From: Nocardia sp. SYP-A9097
GTDB taxonomy: Bacteria; Actinomycetota; Actinomycetes; Mycobacteriales; Mycobacteriaceae
Direction of reading: 5' to 3'
Length of the DNA stretch: 64,000 bases
NCBI RefSeq assembly: GCF_009649815.1
Contig: NZ_WJIC01000007.1
Span: forward strand, 248,001 to 312,000
Shown: piece after piece, positions 25,341-33,016 of the stretch
Position numbering within the stretch: position 1 is the first letter of the stretch
Layout of the letters: every line of letters starts with the position of its first letter
Position numbers and translations under genes: made by a program
Notes under the pieces: model-generated
What the model was told of the DNA's origin: nothing
Database searches by the model: none
The model's input: only the letters and a program-made list of their open reading frames with translations

Positions 25341-25512
25341 TCACCCTAGCTGACCTGGGATAACAGTGCTACGGCCAAGATGGAGCGGCTCGCCTTCGAG
25401 CACTCCGGTCCCTGAGACATCAAAGTGCGCCCCGCACATACGCTGTGCACCGAATGCTGGGGTCTTGAAGAGCATTTGGCGGGCCGGTAGCGTCGAATCC
25501 GCCCAGGTCAGG
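25341..25512 (-). pseudogene. 3' fragment of an unidentified gene next to nei copy 3
   Basis: On the minus strand an open stretch encodes SILTWADSTLPARQMLF, TPAFGAQRMCGAHFDVSG and PLHLGRSTVIPGQLG, then TGA. The stop is the TGA of the GGGTGAACT junction shared with nei copy 1, where only about 14 bp of this gene's end remain before VapC cargo. It is overlapped at its 5' side by the region ahead of the Sel1 gene and has no start. No family is recognised. Confidence 0.4.
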
Positions 25513-25523
25513 ATGGAGATGTT

Positions 25524-26840
25524 GTGGGAATTAAGGCGTGGTTGACGACCGGCAAACGATCCATCGATTTTGTCCGGGCAGCCGGTAGGGAGGAGCCCGA
25601 GGCGCTGTTCTCGATCGGTGGCTATTACTTCCGACGTGGTAACAAGGGCAAGGCCGAGCACTGGTATCGGGCGGCAGCAAATGCGGGCGAGGCCAACCAT
25701 GCCGGATCGGCCTTCAACCTGGCCGTGCTGCTCGATGAGCGGGGAGAGGATGGCGATGCCGAGCAGTGGTATCGCAAGGCCGCCGAACGAGGTCACATCG
25801 ATTCGACGTTCCAGGTGGGATTTCTGCACCATCAGCGGGGTGAGGACGAAGCGGCCCGCGAGTGGTGGCTGCGCGCTGCCGAATCAGGCAACGTCACAGC
25901 GATGTTCAACTTGGCCACGATCGCGGCGGATGAAGAGGCTGAATCGTGGTATCGCAAGGCAATTGAAGGCGGGGATGCCGACGCGATGAACAACCTCGGG
26001 CGGCGCTACGAGACGCGCGGCGACCATGCCGAAGCCGAGGCGCTCTACCGGGCGTCGGCAACGGCAGGCAATGTATTTGGAATGAACAGCTTGGCACTCC
26101 TGTGCGAAGAGCGAGGCGAAATCGCGGAAGCTGAGCAGTGGTATCGCCGGGCAGCCGAACAAGGGGGAATCGCCGCGGCCGCCAATCTCGGAAACCTGCT
26201 CAATCGGCGCGGAGAGCGCGCATCGGCCCGCGAGTGGTGGCTGCGCGCGGCGGAAGGAGGCAACAAGACTGCGATGTTCGATCTGGCCTTGACCGCACCC
26301 GATGACGAGGCCGAAGCGTGGTACCGCAAGGCAACCGAAGCCGGTCATGCCGACGCGATGAACAATCTCGGTGCGCTGTACCGCAAGCGCGGCGACAATG
26401 CCGAAGCCGAGTCGCTCTACCGGGCGTCGGCAGCGGCAGGCAGTGCGGTTGGGATGAGCAACTTCGCCGACCTGCTCAGGAATCAGGGTGACACCGTTGA
26501 AGCCGAGCAGTGGTATCGGCGTGCTGCGGAGGGCGGCCATCTGAACGCTATGAATGGTCTGGCAGAGCTGTTGGTCAGTCGAGGCGACTGTGCTGAAGCC
26601 GAGCAATGGCACCGCAAAGCGGCAGAGGGAGGGCACGCTCCGTCGATGTACGAATACGGCAAACTTCGCCTCGACCATGGCGATCACGCCGAAGCGGAGA
26701 TTTGGTGGCGCAAAGGTGCCGCGGCAGGAGATGAGTTCGCGATCTGCAACCTCGCGACGCTGCTCGGCCAACAGGGACGAGACGACGAGGCCGCGATATG
26801 GCGTGCGCGCGCCGCAGAGCTAGGCCACGAACCTCAATAG
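25524..26840 (+). CDS. Sel1/TPR-like repeat protein
   Basis: A 438-residue protein made almost wholly of about 11 Sel1-like repeats of roughly 36 residues, each with the A-E-x-W-Y-R/K-x-A-A signature (for example AEHWYRAAANAG, AEQWYRKAAERGH, AEQWYRRAAEQGG). Such solenoids bind partner proteins and are common in signalling and stress functions. There is no signal peptide or catalytic domain. The GTG at 25524 has GGAG upstream. It is the cargo immediately next to the intact nei gene, the two stops lying 10 bp apart in convergent orientation. Its partner is unknown. Confidence 0.85.
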   Translation: MGIKAWLTTGKRSIDFVRAAGREEPEALFSIGGYYFRRGNKGKAEHWYRAAANAGEANHAGSAFNLAVLLDERGEDGDAEQWYRKAAERGHIDSTFQVGFLHHQRGEDEAAREWWLRAAESGNVTAMFNLATIAADEEAESWYRKAIEGGDADAMNNLGRRYETRGDHAEAEALYRASATAGNVFGMNSLALLCEERGEIAEAEQWYRRAAEQGGIAAAANLGNLLNRRGERASAREWWLRAAEGGNKTAMFDLALTAPDDEAEAWYRKATEAGHADAMNNLGALYRKRGDNAEAESLYRASAAAGSAVGMSNFADLLRNQGDTVEAEQWYRRAAEGGHLNAMNGLAELLVSRGDCAEAEQWHRKAAEGGHAPSMYEYGKLRLDHGDHAEAEIWWRKGAAAGDEFAICNLATLLGQQGRDDEAAIWRARAAELGHEPQ

Positions 26841-26849
26841 CAACCTGGT

Positions 26850-27662
26850 TCAACGAGGCTGACAGGTGGGGCACCAGAACAGGTTTCGCCCCTCCAGTAC
26901 CGAATACAGGACGGCAGTGCCGCAGAGGCGGCAGGGGTCGCCCGCGCGGCGGTAGACGTAGGTGCGGGGACGGTCCACGGCGTATGAAGGTGCGCCGTGG
27001 TCGTGTTCGGGGCGAACCACGACCATCACGCCGCCGCGGACGCCCACCTTCATGAGGCCCACCAGGTCGGACCAAATGGCTTGCCACTCTTCGTGACTCA
27101 GCTTCGCGCCGGGGCGCTGCGGTGAAATACCATGGCGGAAAAGGATTTCCGCGCGATATACATTGCCCACCCCGGCGATGACCTTTTGGTCCATGAGGAG
27201 GGAGCCGATGGAGCGCTGGGAGCGGCTGATTCGGTGCCAGGCTCGGTCGGGGTCGGCGTCTGGGCGGAGGGGGTCTGGGCCCAAACGTGCTGTGAGAGCG
27301 TCTACTTCGGGGTCGAGGAGGATTTCGCAGGTGTTGGGGCCGCGCAGGTCTACGCCGTAGGGGTCGCCGGTGTTGCCCGCGCCGATCAGGCGCATGCGGA
27401 CCTCGCCTACGGGGGCGGGCATGGGGACGGGGGATTCGTAGAATTTGCCGTAGAGGCCCAGGTGGATGTGGACTACGAGGCCCGAATCATAGTGGTGCAG
27501 TAGGTGTTTGCCCCAGGCTTCGGCGCCGGCCAGGACTTGGCCGTCCAGGCGTGCGGCCTCCGCGGCGAAGCGGCCCTGTGGGCTGGAGACGCGCACCGGC
27601 GCGCCGGCCAAGCGCTGCTGATGCAGCTCGGCCAGGCGATGCAACGTATGCCCTTCGGGCAC
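26850..27662 (-). CDS. nei: Fpg/Nei-family DNA glycosylase
   Basis: A 270-residue base-excision repair glycosylase/AP lyase that removes oxidised bases. The N-terminus MPEGHTLHRLA gives catalytic Pro2 and Glu3; GKHLLHHY has the conserved Lys; the H2TH segment is SLLMDQKVIAGVGNVYRAE; and the C-terminal zinc finger is CRLCG to CPTCQ. The start and overall sequence recall M. tuberculosis Rv2464c (Nei1), and the next gene upstream is rpiB as in that species. Three truncated copies of its 3' end lie downstream, which marks this gene end as a hotspot. Confidence 0.95.
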   Translation of the reverse strand: MPEGHTLHRLAELHQQRLAGAPVRVSSPQGRFAAEAARLDGQVLAGAEAWGKHLLHHYDSGLVVHIHLGLYGKFYESPVPMPAPVGEVRMRLIGAGNTGDPYGVDLRGPNTCEILLDPEVDALTARLGPDPLRPDADPDRAWHRISRSQRSIGSLLMDQKVIAGVGNVYRAEILFRHGISPQRPGAKLSHEEWQAIWSDLVGLMKVGVRGGVMVVVRPEHDHGAPSYAVDRPRTYVYRRAGDPCRLCGTAVLYSVLEGRNLFWCPTCQPR

Positions 27663-27743
27663 GGATCACCAGCTTTCTGGAGGCGATAAGGGCGCCGCCG
27701 CGGACCCAAGTTCGCGGCGGCGCAGCGTATTCCGGGTGAGCGG

Positions 27744-28217
27744 TCAGTACGCGGGGACCTCGGGGGCGATGCCGGTCTTCTCGTAGTCGGCGAGGATGTC
27801 GATGCGGCGCTGGTGGCGGGCCTCGTCGGACCATTCGGCGGCCAGGAAGGCGTCGACGATGGCGAGCGCCTCTTCGGTGCTGTGCATGCGGCCGCCGACG
27901 CCGATCAGCTGTGCGTTGTTGTGCTGACGCGCCAGCTGCGCGGTCTCCACGCTCCAGGCCAGGGCGCAGCGGGCGCCGGGGACCTTGTTGGCGGCGATCT
28001 GCTCGCCGTTGCCGGAGCCGCCGAAGACCAGGCCGAGGCTGCCGGGATCGGCGACCGTGCGGCGGGCGGCCTCGATGCAGAAGGCCGGGTAGTCGTCGAC
28101 GGCGTCGTACTCGAGTGCGCCGCAGTCGACGACATCGTGGCCCTGGGACTCCAGGTGGGACTTGACGTTGTTCTTCAGTTCGAAGCCGGCATGGTCGGCA
28201 CCCAGGTATACGCGCAT
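27744..28217 (-). CDS. rpiB: Ribose-5-phosphate isomerase B
   Basis: A 157-residue RpiB of the LacAB/RpiB family, which interconverts ribose-5-phosphate and ribulose-5-phosphate in the pentose phosphate pathway. It shows LGADHAGFELK at the N-terminus, the phosphate-binding loop GGSGNGE (whose Glu serves as base in mycobacterial RpiB), and RQHNNAQLIGVGGRMH. The ATG at 28217 is clear. It is upstream of nei on the same strand with an 81-bp gap, as in mycobacteria. Confidence 0.95.
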   Translation of the reverse strand: MRVYLGADHAGFELKNNVKSHLESQGHDVVDCGALEYDAVDDYPAFCIEAARRTVADPGSLGLVFGGSGNGEQIAANKVPGARCALAWSVETAQLARQHNNAQLIGVGGRMHSTEEALAIVDAFLAAEWSDEARHQRRIDILADYEKTGIAPEVPAY

Positions 28218-28321
28218 GGCAGCGATTCTCTCAGGGCCTGCCGGACGGCATTAACGGTGGGTGAGCGGGTGCGCGAATAACAGGGTGTCCACCTACCCGG
28301 CCTCCGACTCGAGGGTGTGCC

Positions 28322-29329
28322 ATGCCGTCCCATGACCGCGAAGAACGACTGCCCACTTTGACTGCCCGGCACACGATCAGCGGTCCCGCATGGAATCCCG
28401 TCTCGGGGATCACCGGATGGGATCCCGCGACGGGTCCGCCGGGATGGGGGCCGGTGGTGCCCGATGAGACGCGACCGCAGCAACTGCCACCGCGAATGCC
28501 GATGGATCCGCACGTGCGGGGGTTGTCGCCGTTCGGCTTGCCCGCGCGGCACAGCTGGGAGATTCCGCTACTGGTGATCATCGTCGTACTGACCGTATTC
28601 GCTTATCCCTACGCGGTTTACGCCGTAGGGCGCGGCACCGACAATGTGTACCTGTCGATTCTGGCGTTCGCGCCGATTCTGGTGTGGTTCCTGCGCGGAT
28701 CACAGTGGGGGCAGGCCCGGGTGCAAGGAGTCAAGATGTCCCCGACACAATTCCCGGACGCGTATCGCATGGTGCAGGAGGCCGCCACCCGATTCGGTAT
28801 GAAACACAGCCCGGACGCGTATGTGGTGCTCGGCAATGGTCAGATCAATGCGTTCGCGGCGGGTCACGGCTTCCGGCGGTTCGTGGTCGTCAACAGCGAT
28901 CTGTTCGAAATCGGCGGGGCCGCAAGGCAACCCGAGGCGCTGGCCTTCGTCATCGGTCACGAGGTCGGGCATATCGCGGCGGGGCACACCTCGTATTGGC
29001 GGCAATTCGGCACGGTGCTCATGCAATTCGTGCCGGTGCTCGGTCCGGCACTGAGTCGCGCGCAGGAGTACACCGCCGATAATCACGGCTACAGCTACTG
29101 TTTCACCGGCGCGGCCGGAGCCATGACCACGCTGTCCGCGGGCAAATACCTGGGTGTCCTGGTCGGTTTCGATGAAATGGCCGATCGCGCCTTCACCGAA
29201 ACCGGCTTCTTCGTCTGGCTGACCAATCTGCAGGCGAGTCATCCGGTGAACACCTGGCGCATGTGGGCGCTGCGTGATCGCAGCCGGCACGGGAAGCTGT
29301 TTCTGCGGCCCGCTCCCTCTGCCACATAG
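28322..29329 (+). CDS. M48-family membrane metalloprotease (first of a tandem pair)
   Basis: A 335-residue protein. The N-terminal 70 residues are Pro/Trp-rich with repeated W-N/D-P and GPPGW motifs. Two transmembrane helices follow (about 80-125). The catalytic part has HEVGH in VIGHEVGHIAAGH and a downstream Glu in AQEYTADNHGY, the HtpX/Ste24-like zinc site. Relatives process or degrade membrane proteins. It is followed 10 bp later by a close paralogue with the same layout. It is divergent from rpiB. Confidence 0.88.
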   Translation: MPSHDREERLPTLTARHTISGPAWNPVSGITGWDPATGPPGWGPVVPDETRPQQLPPRMPMDPHVRGLSPFGLPARHSWEIPLLVIIVVLTVFAYPYAVYAVGRGTDNVYLSILAFAPILVWFLRGSQWGQARVQGVKMSPTQFPDAYRMVQEAATRFGMKHSPDAYVVLGNGQINAFAAGHGFRRFVVVNSDLFEIGGAARQPEALAFVIGHEVGHIAAGHTSYWRQFGTVLMQFVPVLGPALSRAQEYTADNHGYSYCFTGAAGAMTTLSAGKYLGVLVGFDEMADRAFTETGFFVWLTNLQASHPVNTWRMWALRDRSRHGKLFLRPAPSAT

Positions 29330-29339
29330 AGTTCTGTCC

Positions 29340-30413
29340 ATGACGTCCGACGATCAGTCGCAGCCGCCGAACGCACCGCAGGGGATTCCAGCCAGCACCG
29401 GTCATCCGGGATGGAATCCGGTCACGGGGATGTCGGGTTGGAATCCGCAGGTGGGCCCGCCGGGATGGGTTGTGCAGCCGGGGTATTCGCCGCCGCAGAT
29501 CCCACCGCATCAGCAGACCCGCGGTCTGTCCCCGTTCGGTATGCCCGCCCGGCACAGCTGGGAGATTCCGCTGCTGGTGGTCATGGTGGTGCTGACCGTG
29601 CTGGCCTACATGTTCGCGTTGTTGCTGCTGTTGACCGGCAGCCTGGATCAGTACGTGCTGCTGCTGGTGTTCGCACCGCTGCTGCTGTGGATCGGGCGTG
29701 GCATGACCTACTCGACCCAGCGCGTGAATGGCGTGAAAATGTCGCCGACACAGTTCCCCGAGGGTTATCGCATGGTGCAGGAGGCGGCCGCGCGCTTCGG
29801 AATGCAGACGGTTCCGGACGCGTATGTGGTGCTCGGCAATGGGCAGATCAATGCTTTCGCCTCCGGACACGGTTTCCGGCGCTTCGTGGTCGTCTACAGC
29901 GATCTGTTCGAAATCGGCGGCGCAGCACGGCAACCCGATGCCCTGGCGTTCATCATCGGGCACGAGGTGGGGCATATCGCGGCCGGGCATGTGTCGTATT
30001 GGCGGCAGCTGGGCATGTTCCTGGGCCCGTTCCTGCCGATCATCGGCAATTCGCTGATTCGCGCGCAGGAGTACACGGCCGACAATCACGGCTACTGCAA
30101 CCGGCATGTGGGTGCGCCCACCGCCATGCAGACCCTGGCCGGCGGCAAATACCTCAATACCATTGTCGGATTCGACGAAATGGCCGATCGCGCACCGCAG
30201 GAGAAGGGCTTCTTCGTGTGGATCGTGAACGCCATGTCCAGTCATCCGGTGCTGACCTGGCGCATGTGGGCGCTGCGGGATCGCCGTAAGCACGGGCAGT
30301 TGTTCCTGCGCCCGGCCCCGCCGCAGTCCGCGCAGCCGCCCGCACCGTACGGCGGTTATCCGCAGTCGCCGCCGAGTGGATACGGCAGCACCACAACATA
30401 TTTCCCGCAGTGA
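29340..30413 (+). CDS. M48-family membrane metalloprotease (second of a tandem pair)
   Basis: A 357-residue paralogue of the preceding gene. It shares the WNPVTG / WNPQVG N-terminus, PFGMPARHSWEIPLL before the first helix, HEVGH, and RAQEYTADNHGY. It has a longer Pro/Tyr-rich tail (QPPAPYGGYPQSP). Both copies retain the full zinc site, so each is probably active; differing loops and tails suggest different substrates or partners. The ATG at 29340 overlaps no other gene; an upstream extension to 29274 is out of character. The pair arose by tandem duplication. Confidence 0.88.
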   Translation: MTSDDQSQPPNAPQGIPASTGHPGWNPVTGMSGWNPQVGPPGWVVQPGYSPPQIPPHQQTRGLSPFGMPARHSWEIPLLVVMVVLTVLAYMFALLLLLTGSLDQYVLLLVFAPLLLWIGRGMTYSTQRVNGVKMSPTQFPEGYRMVQEAAARFGMQTVPDAYVVLGNGQINAFASGHGFRRFVVVYSDLFEIGGAARQPDALAFIIGHEVGHIAAGHVSYWRQLGMFLGPFLPIIGNSLIRAQEYTADNHGYCNRHVGAPTAMQTLAGGKYLNTIVGFDEMADRAPQEKGFFVWIVNAMSSHPVLTWRMWALRDRRKHGQLFLRPAPPQSAQPPAPYGGYPQSPPSGYGSTTTYFPQ

Positions 30414-30473
30414 ACGCCTGCCGGGCCCGCAGCGATCGGCGGACCCGGCATTGTTCTGCCCAGCCTGCGAAAC

Positions 30474-31118
30474 TCAGTCGAACTCGGGATCCTCGTTGCG
30501 CGTGCGCTTGATCTCGAAGAAGTGCGGGTAGGAGGCGAGCGCGACCGCGCCGTCCCACACCTTGCCCGCGACCTCACCGCGCGGAATCCGCGACAGCACG
30601 GGTCCGAAGAACGCGACGCCATTGATGTGAATGGTCGGGGTGCCGACATCCGGCCCGACCTTGTCCATTCCGGCGTGATGCGAAACCCGCAGCGCCTCGT
30701 CGTAATCGGTGCTGGTGGCGGCGGCGGCCAGGTCGGCGGGCAGGCCCGCCTCGGCGAGGGATTCCGCGATGATCTTGGCCAGCATGTCCTCGCGCGGGCC
30801 GTCCGTCTCGTAGTCGGCGCGGCGGTTGTGCAGCCGGGTACCCATGGCGGCGTACAGCGCGGGCAGCACCTCGTCACCGTTCTTCTGGGCCGCCGCGATG
30901 GCCACCCGCACCGGACCCCAGCCGGTCTTCAGCAGCTCCTCGTACTGCGGCGGCAGCCCCTCACGGCCCTCATTGAGCACGGACAGGCTCATCACATGGA
31001 AGTTCACATCGATATCGCGGACCTGCTCGACCTCGAGGATCCAGCGGGAGGTGATCCAGCACCACGGGCACAGCGGATCGAACCAGAAATCGACCCGGTC
31101 CTTGTTGGTGTCACTCAC
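30474..31118 (-). CDS. DsbA-like CPWC thioredoxin-fold reductase (Rv2466c-like)
   Basis: A 214-residue DsbA-family protein with the redox motif C-P-W-C at 17-20 (FDPLCPWCWITSRW), a helical insert, and cis-Pro in GTPTIHINGVAFFGP. M. tuberculosis Rv2466c, a mycothiol-dependent reductase induced by oxidative stress, has the same motif and lies beside rpiB and pepN, so this is probably its orthologue. There is no signal peptide, so it is cytosolic. A GTG at 31118 with AAAGGGA upstream is the preferred start; the longer frame to 31172 starts with an Arg-rich non-conserved piece. Confidence 0.9.
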   Translation of the reverse strand: MSDTNKDRVDFWFDPLCPWCWITSRWILEVEQVRDIDVNFHVMSLSVLNEGREGLPPQYEELLKTGWGPVRVAIAAAQKNGDEVLPALYAAMGTRLHNRRADYETDGPREDMLAKIIAESLAEAGLPADLAAAATSTDYDEALRVSHHAGMDKVGPDVGTPTIHINGVAFFGPVLSRIPRGEVAGKVWDGAVALASYPHFFEIKRTRNEDPEFD

Positions 31119-31280
31119 GAGTAGTCCCTTTCGCAATCGTCGGCCGGGCATGGCCGCCCTTAAGCGCAACAATGCACCTTCTTGCCGTTATTTCCGCCAA
31201 GGCACACCTGTTCCGGACTAGGGTCGGATCATCAGCCTTCGTCGTCGGCAGCCGCGGATGGGCGGCGCAGGGAGGTCCAC

Positions 31281-32501
31281 ATGACCACGGCATCAAGGTT
31301 CGTCATAGCGGGTGGTGGGCTGGCTGCGGCCAAGCTCGCGCAAGCCCTGCGCGCCAATGATTTCGACGGGACGGTGACACTCGTCTGCGCGGAGGAGTTA
31401 CTACCTTACGAGCGGCCACCGCTGTCGAAGGAGTGTCTGCTCGGTAAGAAGACGCCCGAGGACGCGATCGTGGAGCCCTCGCAGTGGTATCGCGATCACC
31501 ATATCGAGGTACTGCTCGGCACCACGGTGACCGGAGTGGATCGCGCGACGAAAACCATTGCGCTGCCGGATGGTACGACCATCACCTACGACAAATTGGC
31601 TCTGGCCATGGGATCTCGGCCGCGACGCCTGCCGATTCCGGGCTCCGACGCTGCCGGGGTGTACACGCTGCGCAATGCCGAGGATTCCCTCGCGCTGCTC
31701 GAAATGTTCGGCACCGCAACACGACTCGTGGTGATCGGCGCCGGATGGATCGGCCTCGAGGTGACCGCCGCCGCCCGCAACGCCGGACTCGAGGTGACCG
31801 TACTCGAAGCACTGCCGATGCCGCTGCAAACCGCGCTCGGACCGGAGATGGGCGCGGTCTTCGCCGACCTGCACCGCGAACACGGCGTGGACCTGCGCTG
31901 CGACACCAAGGTCGCCGCGATCACCACCGCCGAGGGCCGCGCCACCGGGGTTCGACTGGCCGATGACACGCTCATTCCCGCCGATGCGGTGCTGGTCGCG
32001 GTGGGCGCACGGCCGAATATCGAACTGGCGGTCGATGCCGGACTGGCCACCGGCGACGGTGTCCTGGTGGACGAGAGCCTGGCCACCAGCGATCCCGATA
32101 TCGTCGCCGTCGGCGATATCGCCGATCAACAGCATCCGATACTGGAACGGCGAATTCGGGTGGAGCACTGGGCGAATGCGCTCAATCAGCCCGAAGTGGC
32201 CGCCGCCACCATGCTCGGCAAACCCGCCGTGTACGACCGGCTGCCGTACTTCTTCACCGATCAATACGACCTGGGTATGGAGTACACGGGGTATGTCGCG
32301 CCCAAGCAGGCCGCGCGGGTGGTGGTGCGCGGGGATCTGGGCAAACGCGAATTCGTGGCGTTCTGGCTGGACTCCGCGAATCGGGTGCTCGCCGGGATGA
32401 ACGTGAATGTCTGGGATGCGGGCGACCGGATCAAGGAGATCATCCACGGCGGGGAGGCTGTCGATCCCGATCGGCTGGCCGACACCTCCTTGCCGTTGTG
32501 A
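31281..32501 (+). CDS. FAD-dependent ferredoxin-reductase-like oxidoreductase
   Basis: A 406-residue flavoprotein. An FAD Rossmann motif opens the protein (FVIAGGGLAAAKLA); the NAD-binding motif is VVIGAGWIGLEV (about 148); D-x-x-A-x-GD in DIVAVGDIAD binds flavin; a C-terminal reductase domain closes with TGYVAPKQAARVVVRGD. This is the layout of reductases for ferredoxins and Rieske dioxygenases and of AIF-type enzymes. No ferredoxin gene is adjacent. The ATG at 31281 has GGGAGG upstream. It is divergent from the CPWC protein gene. Confidence 0.9.
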   Translation: MTTASRFVIAGGGLAAAKLAQALRANDFDGTVTLVCAEELLPYERPPLSKECLLGKKTPEDAIVEPSQWYRDHHIEVLLGTTVTGVDRATKTIALPDGTTITYDKLALAMGSRPRRLPIPGSDAAGVYTLRNAEDSLALLEMFGTATRLVVIGAGWIGLEVTAAARNAGLEVTVLEALPMPLQTALGPEMGAVFADLHREHGVDLRCDTKVAAITTAEGRATGVRLADDTLIPADAVLVAVGARPNIELAVDAGLATGDGVLVDESLATSDPDIVAVGDIADQQHPILERRIRVEHWANALNQPEVAAATMLGKPAVYDRLPYFFTDQYDLGMEYTGYVAPKQAARVVVRGDLGKREFVAFWLDSANRVLAGMNVNVWDAGDRIKEIIHGGEAVDPDRLADTSLPL

Positions 32502-32605
32502 CAGACCTCCCATGACGACCATCACATCCCCGCGGTCCGAAGTGTGTCGAAATCGCGAGCCGGGCTCCGACCTATCCGTGAAAGCACCGAACATAGGAGA
32601 CGACC

Positions 32606-33007
32606 GTGAAGTACATGCTGCTCAAGACGTACAGCCCCGCCGCCTTCTGCGATACACCGATCAGCGAGTGGGCGCCCGAGGAGATCAAGGCACACATCGA
32701 CTTTCAACGCGCACTCGGCGAGGAGCTCGCCAAATCCGGTGAACTGGTGGACGCGCAGGGGCTGGCCTGGCCGGATGAGGCGCGCGTGGTCAGCTCGGAC
32801 GGGCGGTCCGCGGCCGTGGTGACCGACGGGCCGTTCCCGGAGACCAAGGAATTCCTGGCCGGATACTGGCTCATCGATGTGGATTCGCCCGAACGGGCAC
32901 TGGAGATCGCCGCCCAGGCTTCGGCCGGGCCGGGACCGGGCGGGACACCGATCGGCGAGTACATCGAGGTGCGTGCGGTCATGGGCGCACCCGCGAGCGA
33001 TTCGTGA
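32606..33007 (+). CDS. YCII-related (DGPF-domain) protein
   Basis: A 133-residue ferredoxin-like-fold protein of the YCII/DGPF family, with MKYMLLKTY at the start and VVTDGPFPETKEFLAGYWLID in the centre. These proteins are regularly encoded beside ECF42-type sigma factors, as here (9 bp to the next gene), and are thought to work with them. It is cytosolic, with no catalytic residues known. It has a GGAGA site before the ATG. Confidence 0.9.
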   Translation: MKYMLLKTYSPAAFCDTPISEWAPEEIKAHIDFQRALGEELAKSGELVDAQGLAWPDEARVVSSDGRSAAVVTDGPFPETKEFLAGYWLIDVDSPERALEIAAQASAGPGPGGTPIGEYIEVRAVMGAPASDS

Positions 33008-33016
33008 CCATCCGGA

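Noticed and set aside
25884..26771. 295-codon minus-strand frame over the Sel1 gene
   Set aside because: Regular antisense of a repeat protein, which naturally gives a periodic open frame.
25524..26840. Tandem DNA repeat or CRISPR-like array
   Set aside because: The periodicity of about 108 bp comes from Sel1 protein repeats; sequence units are diverged and there are no unique spacers between identical repeats. No CRISPR array was seen anywhere in the window.
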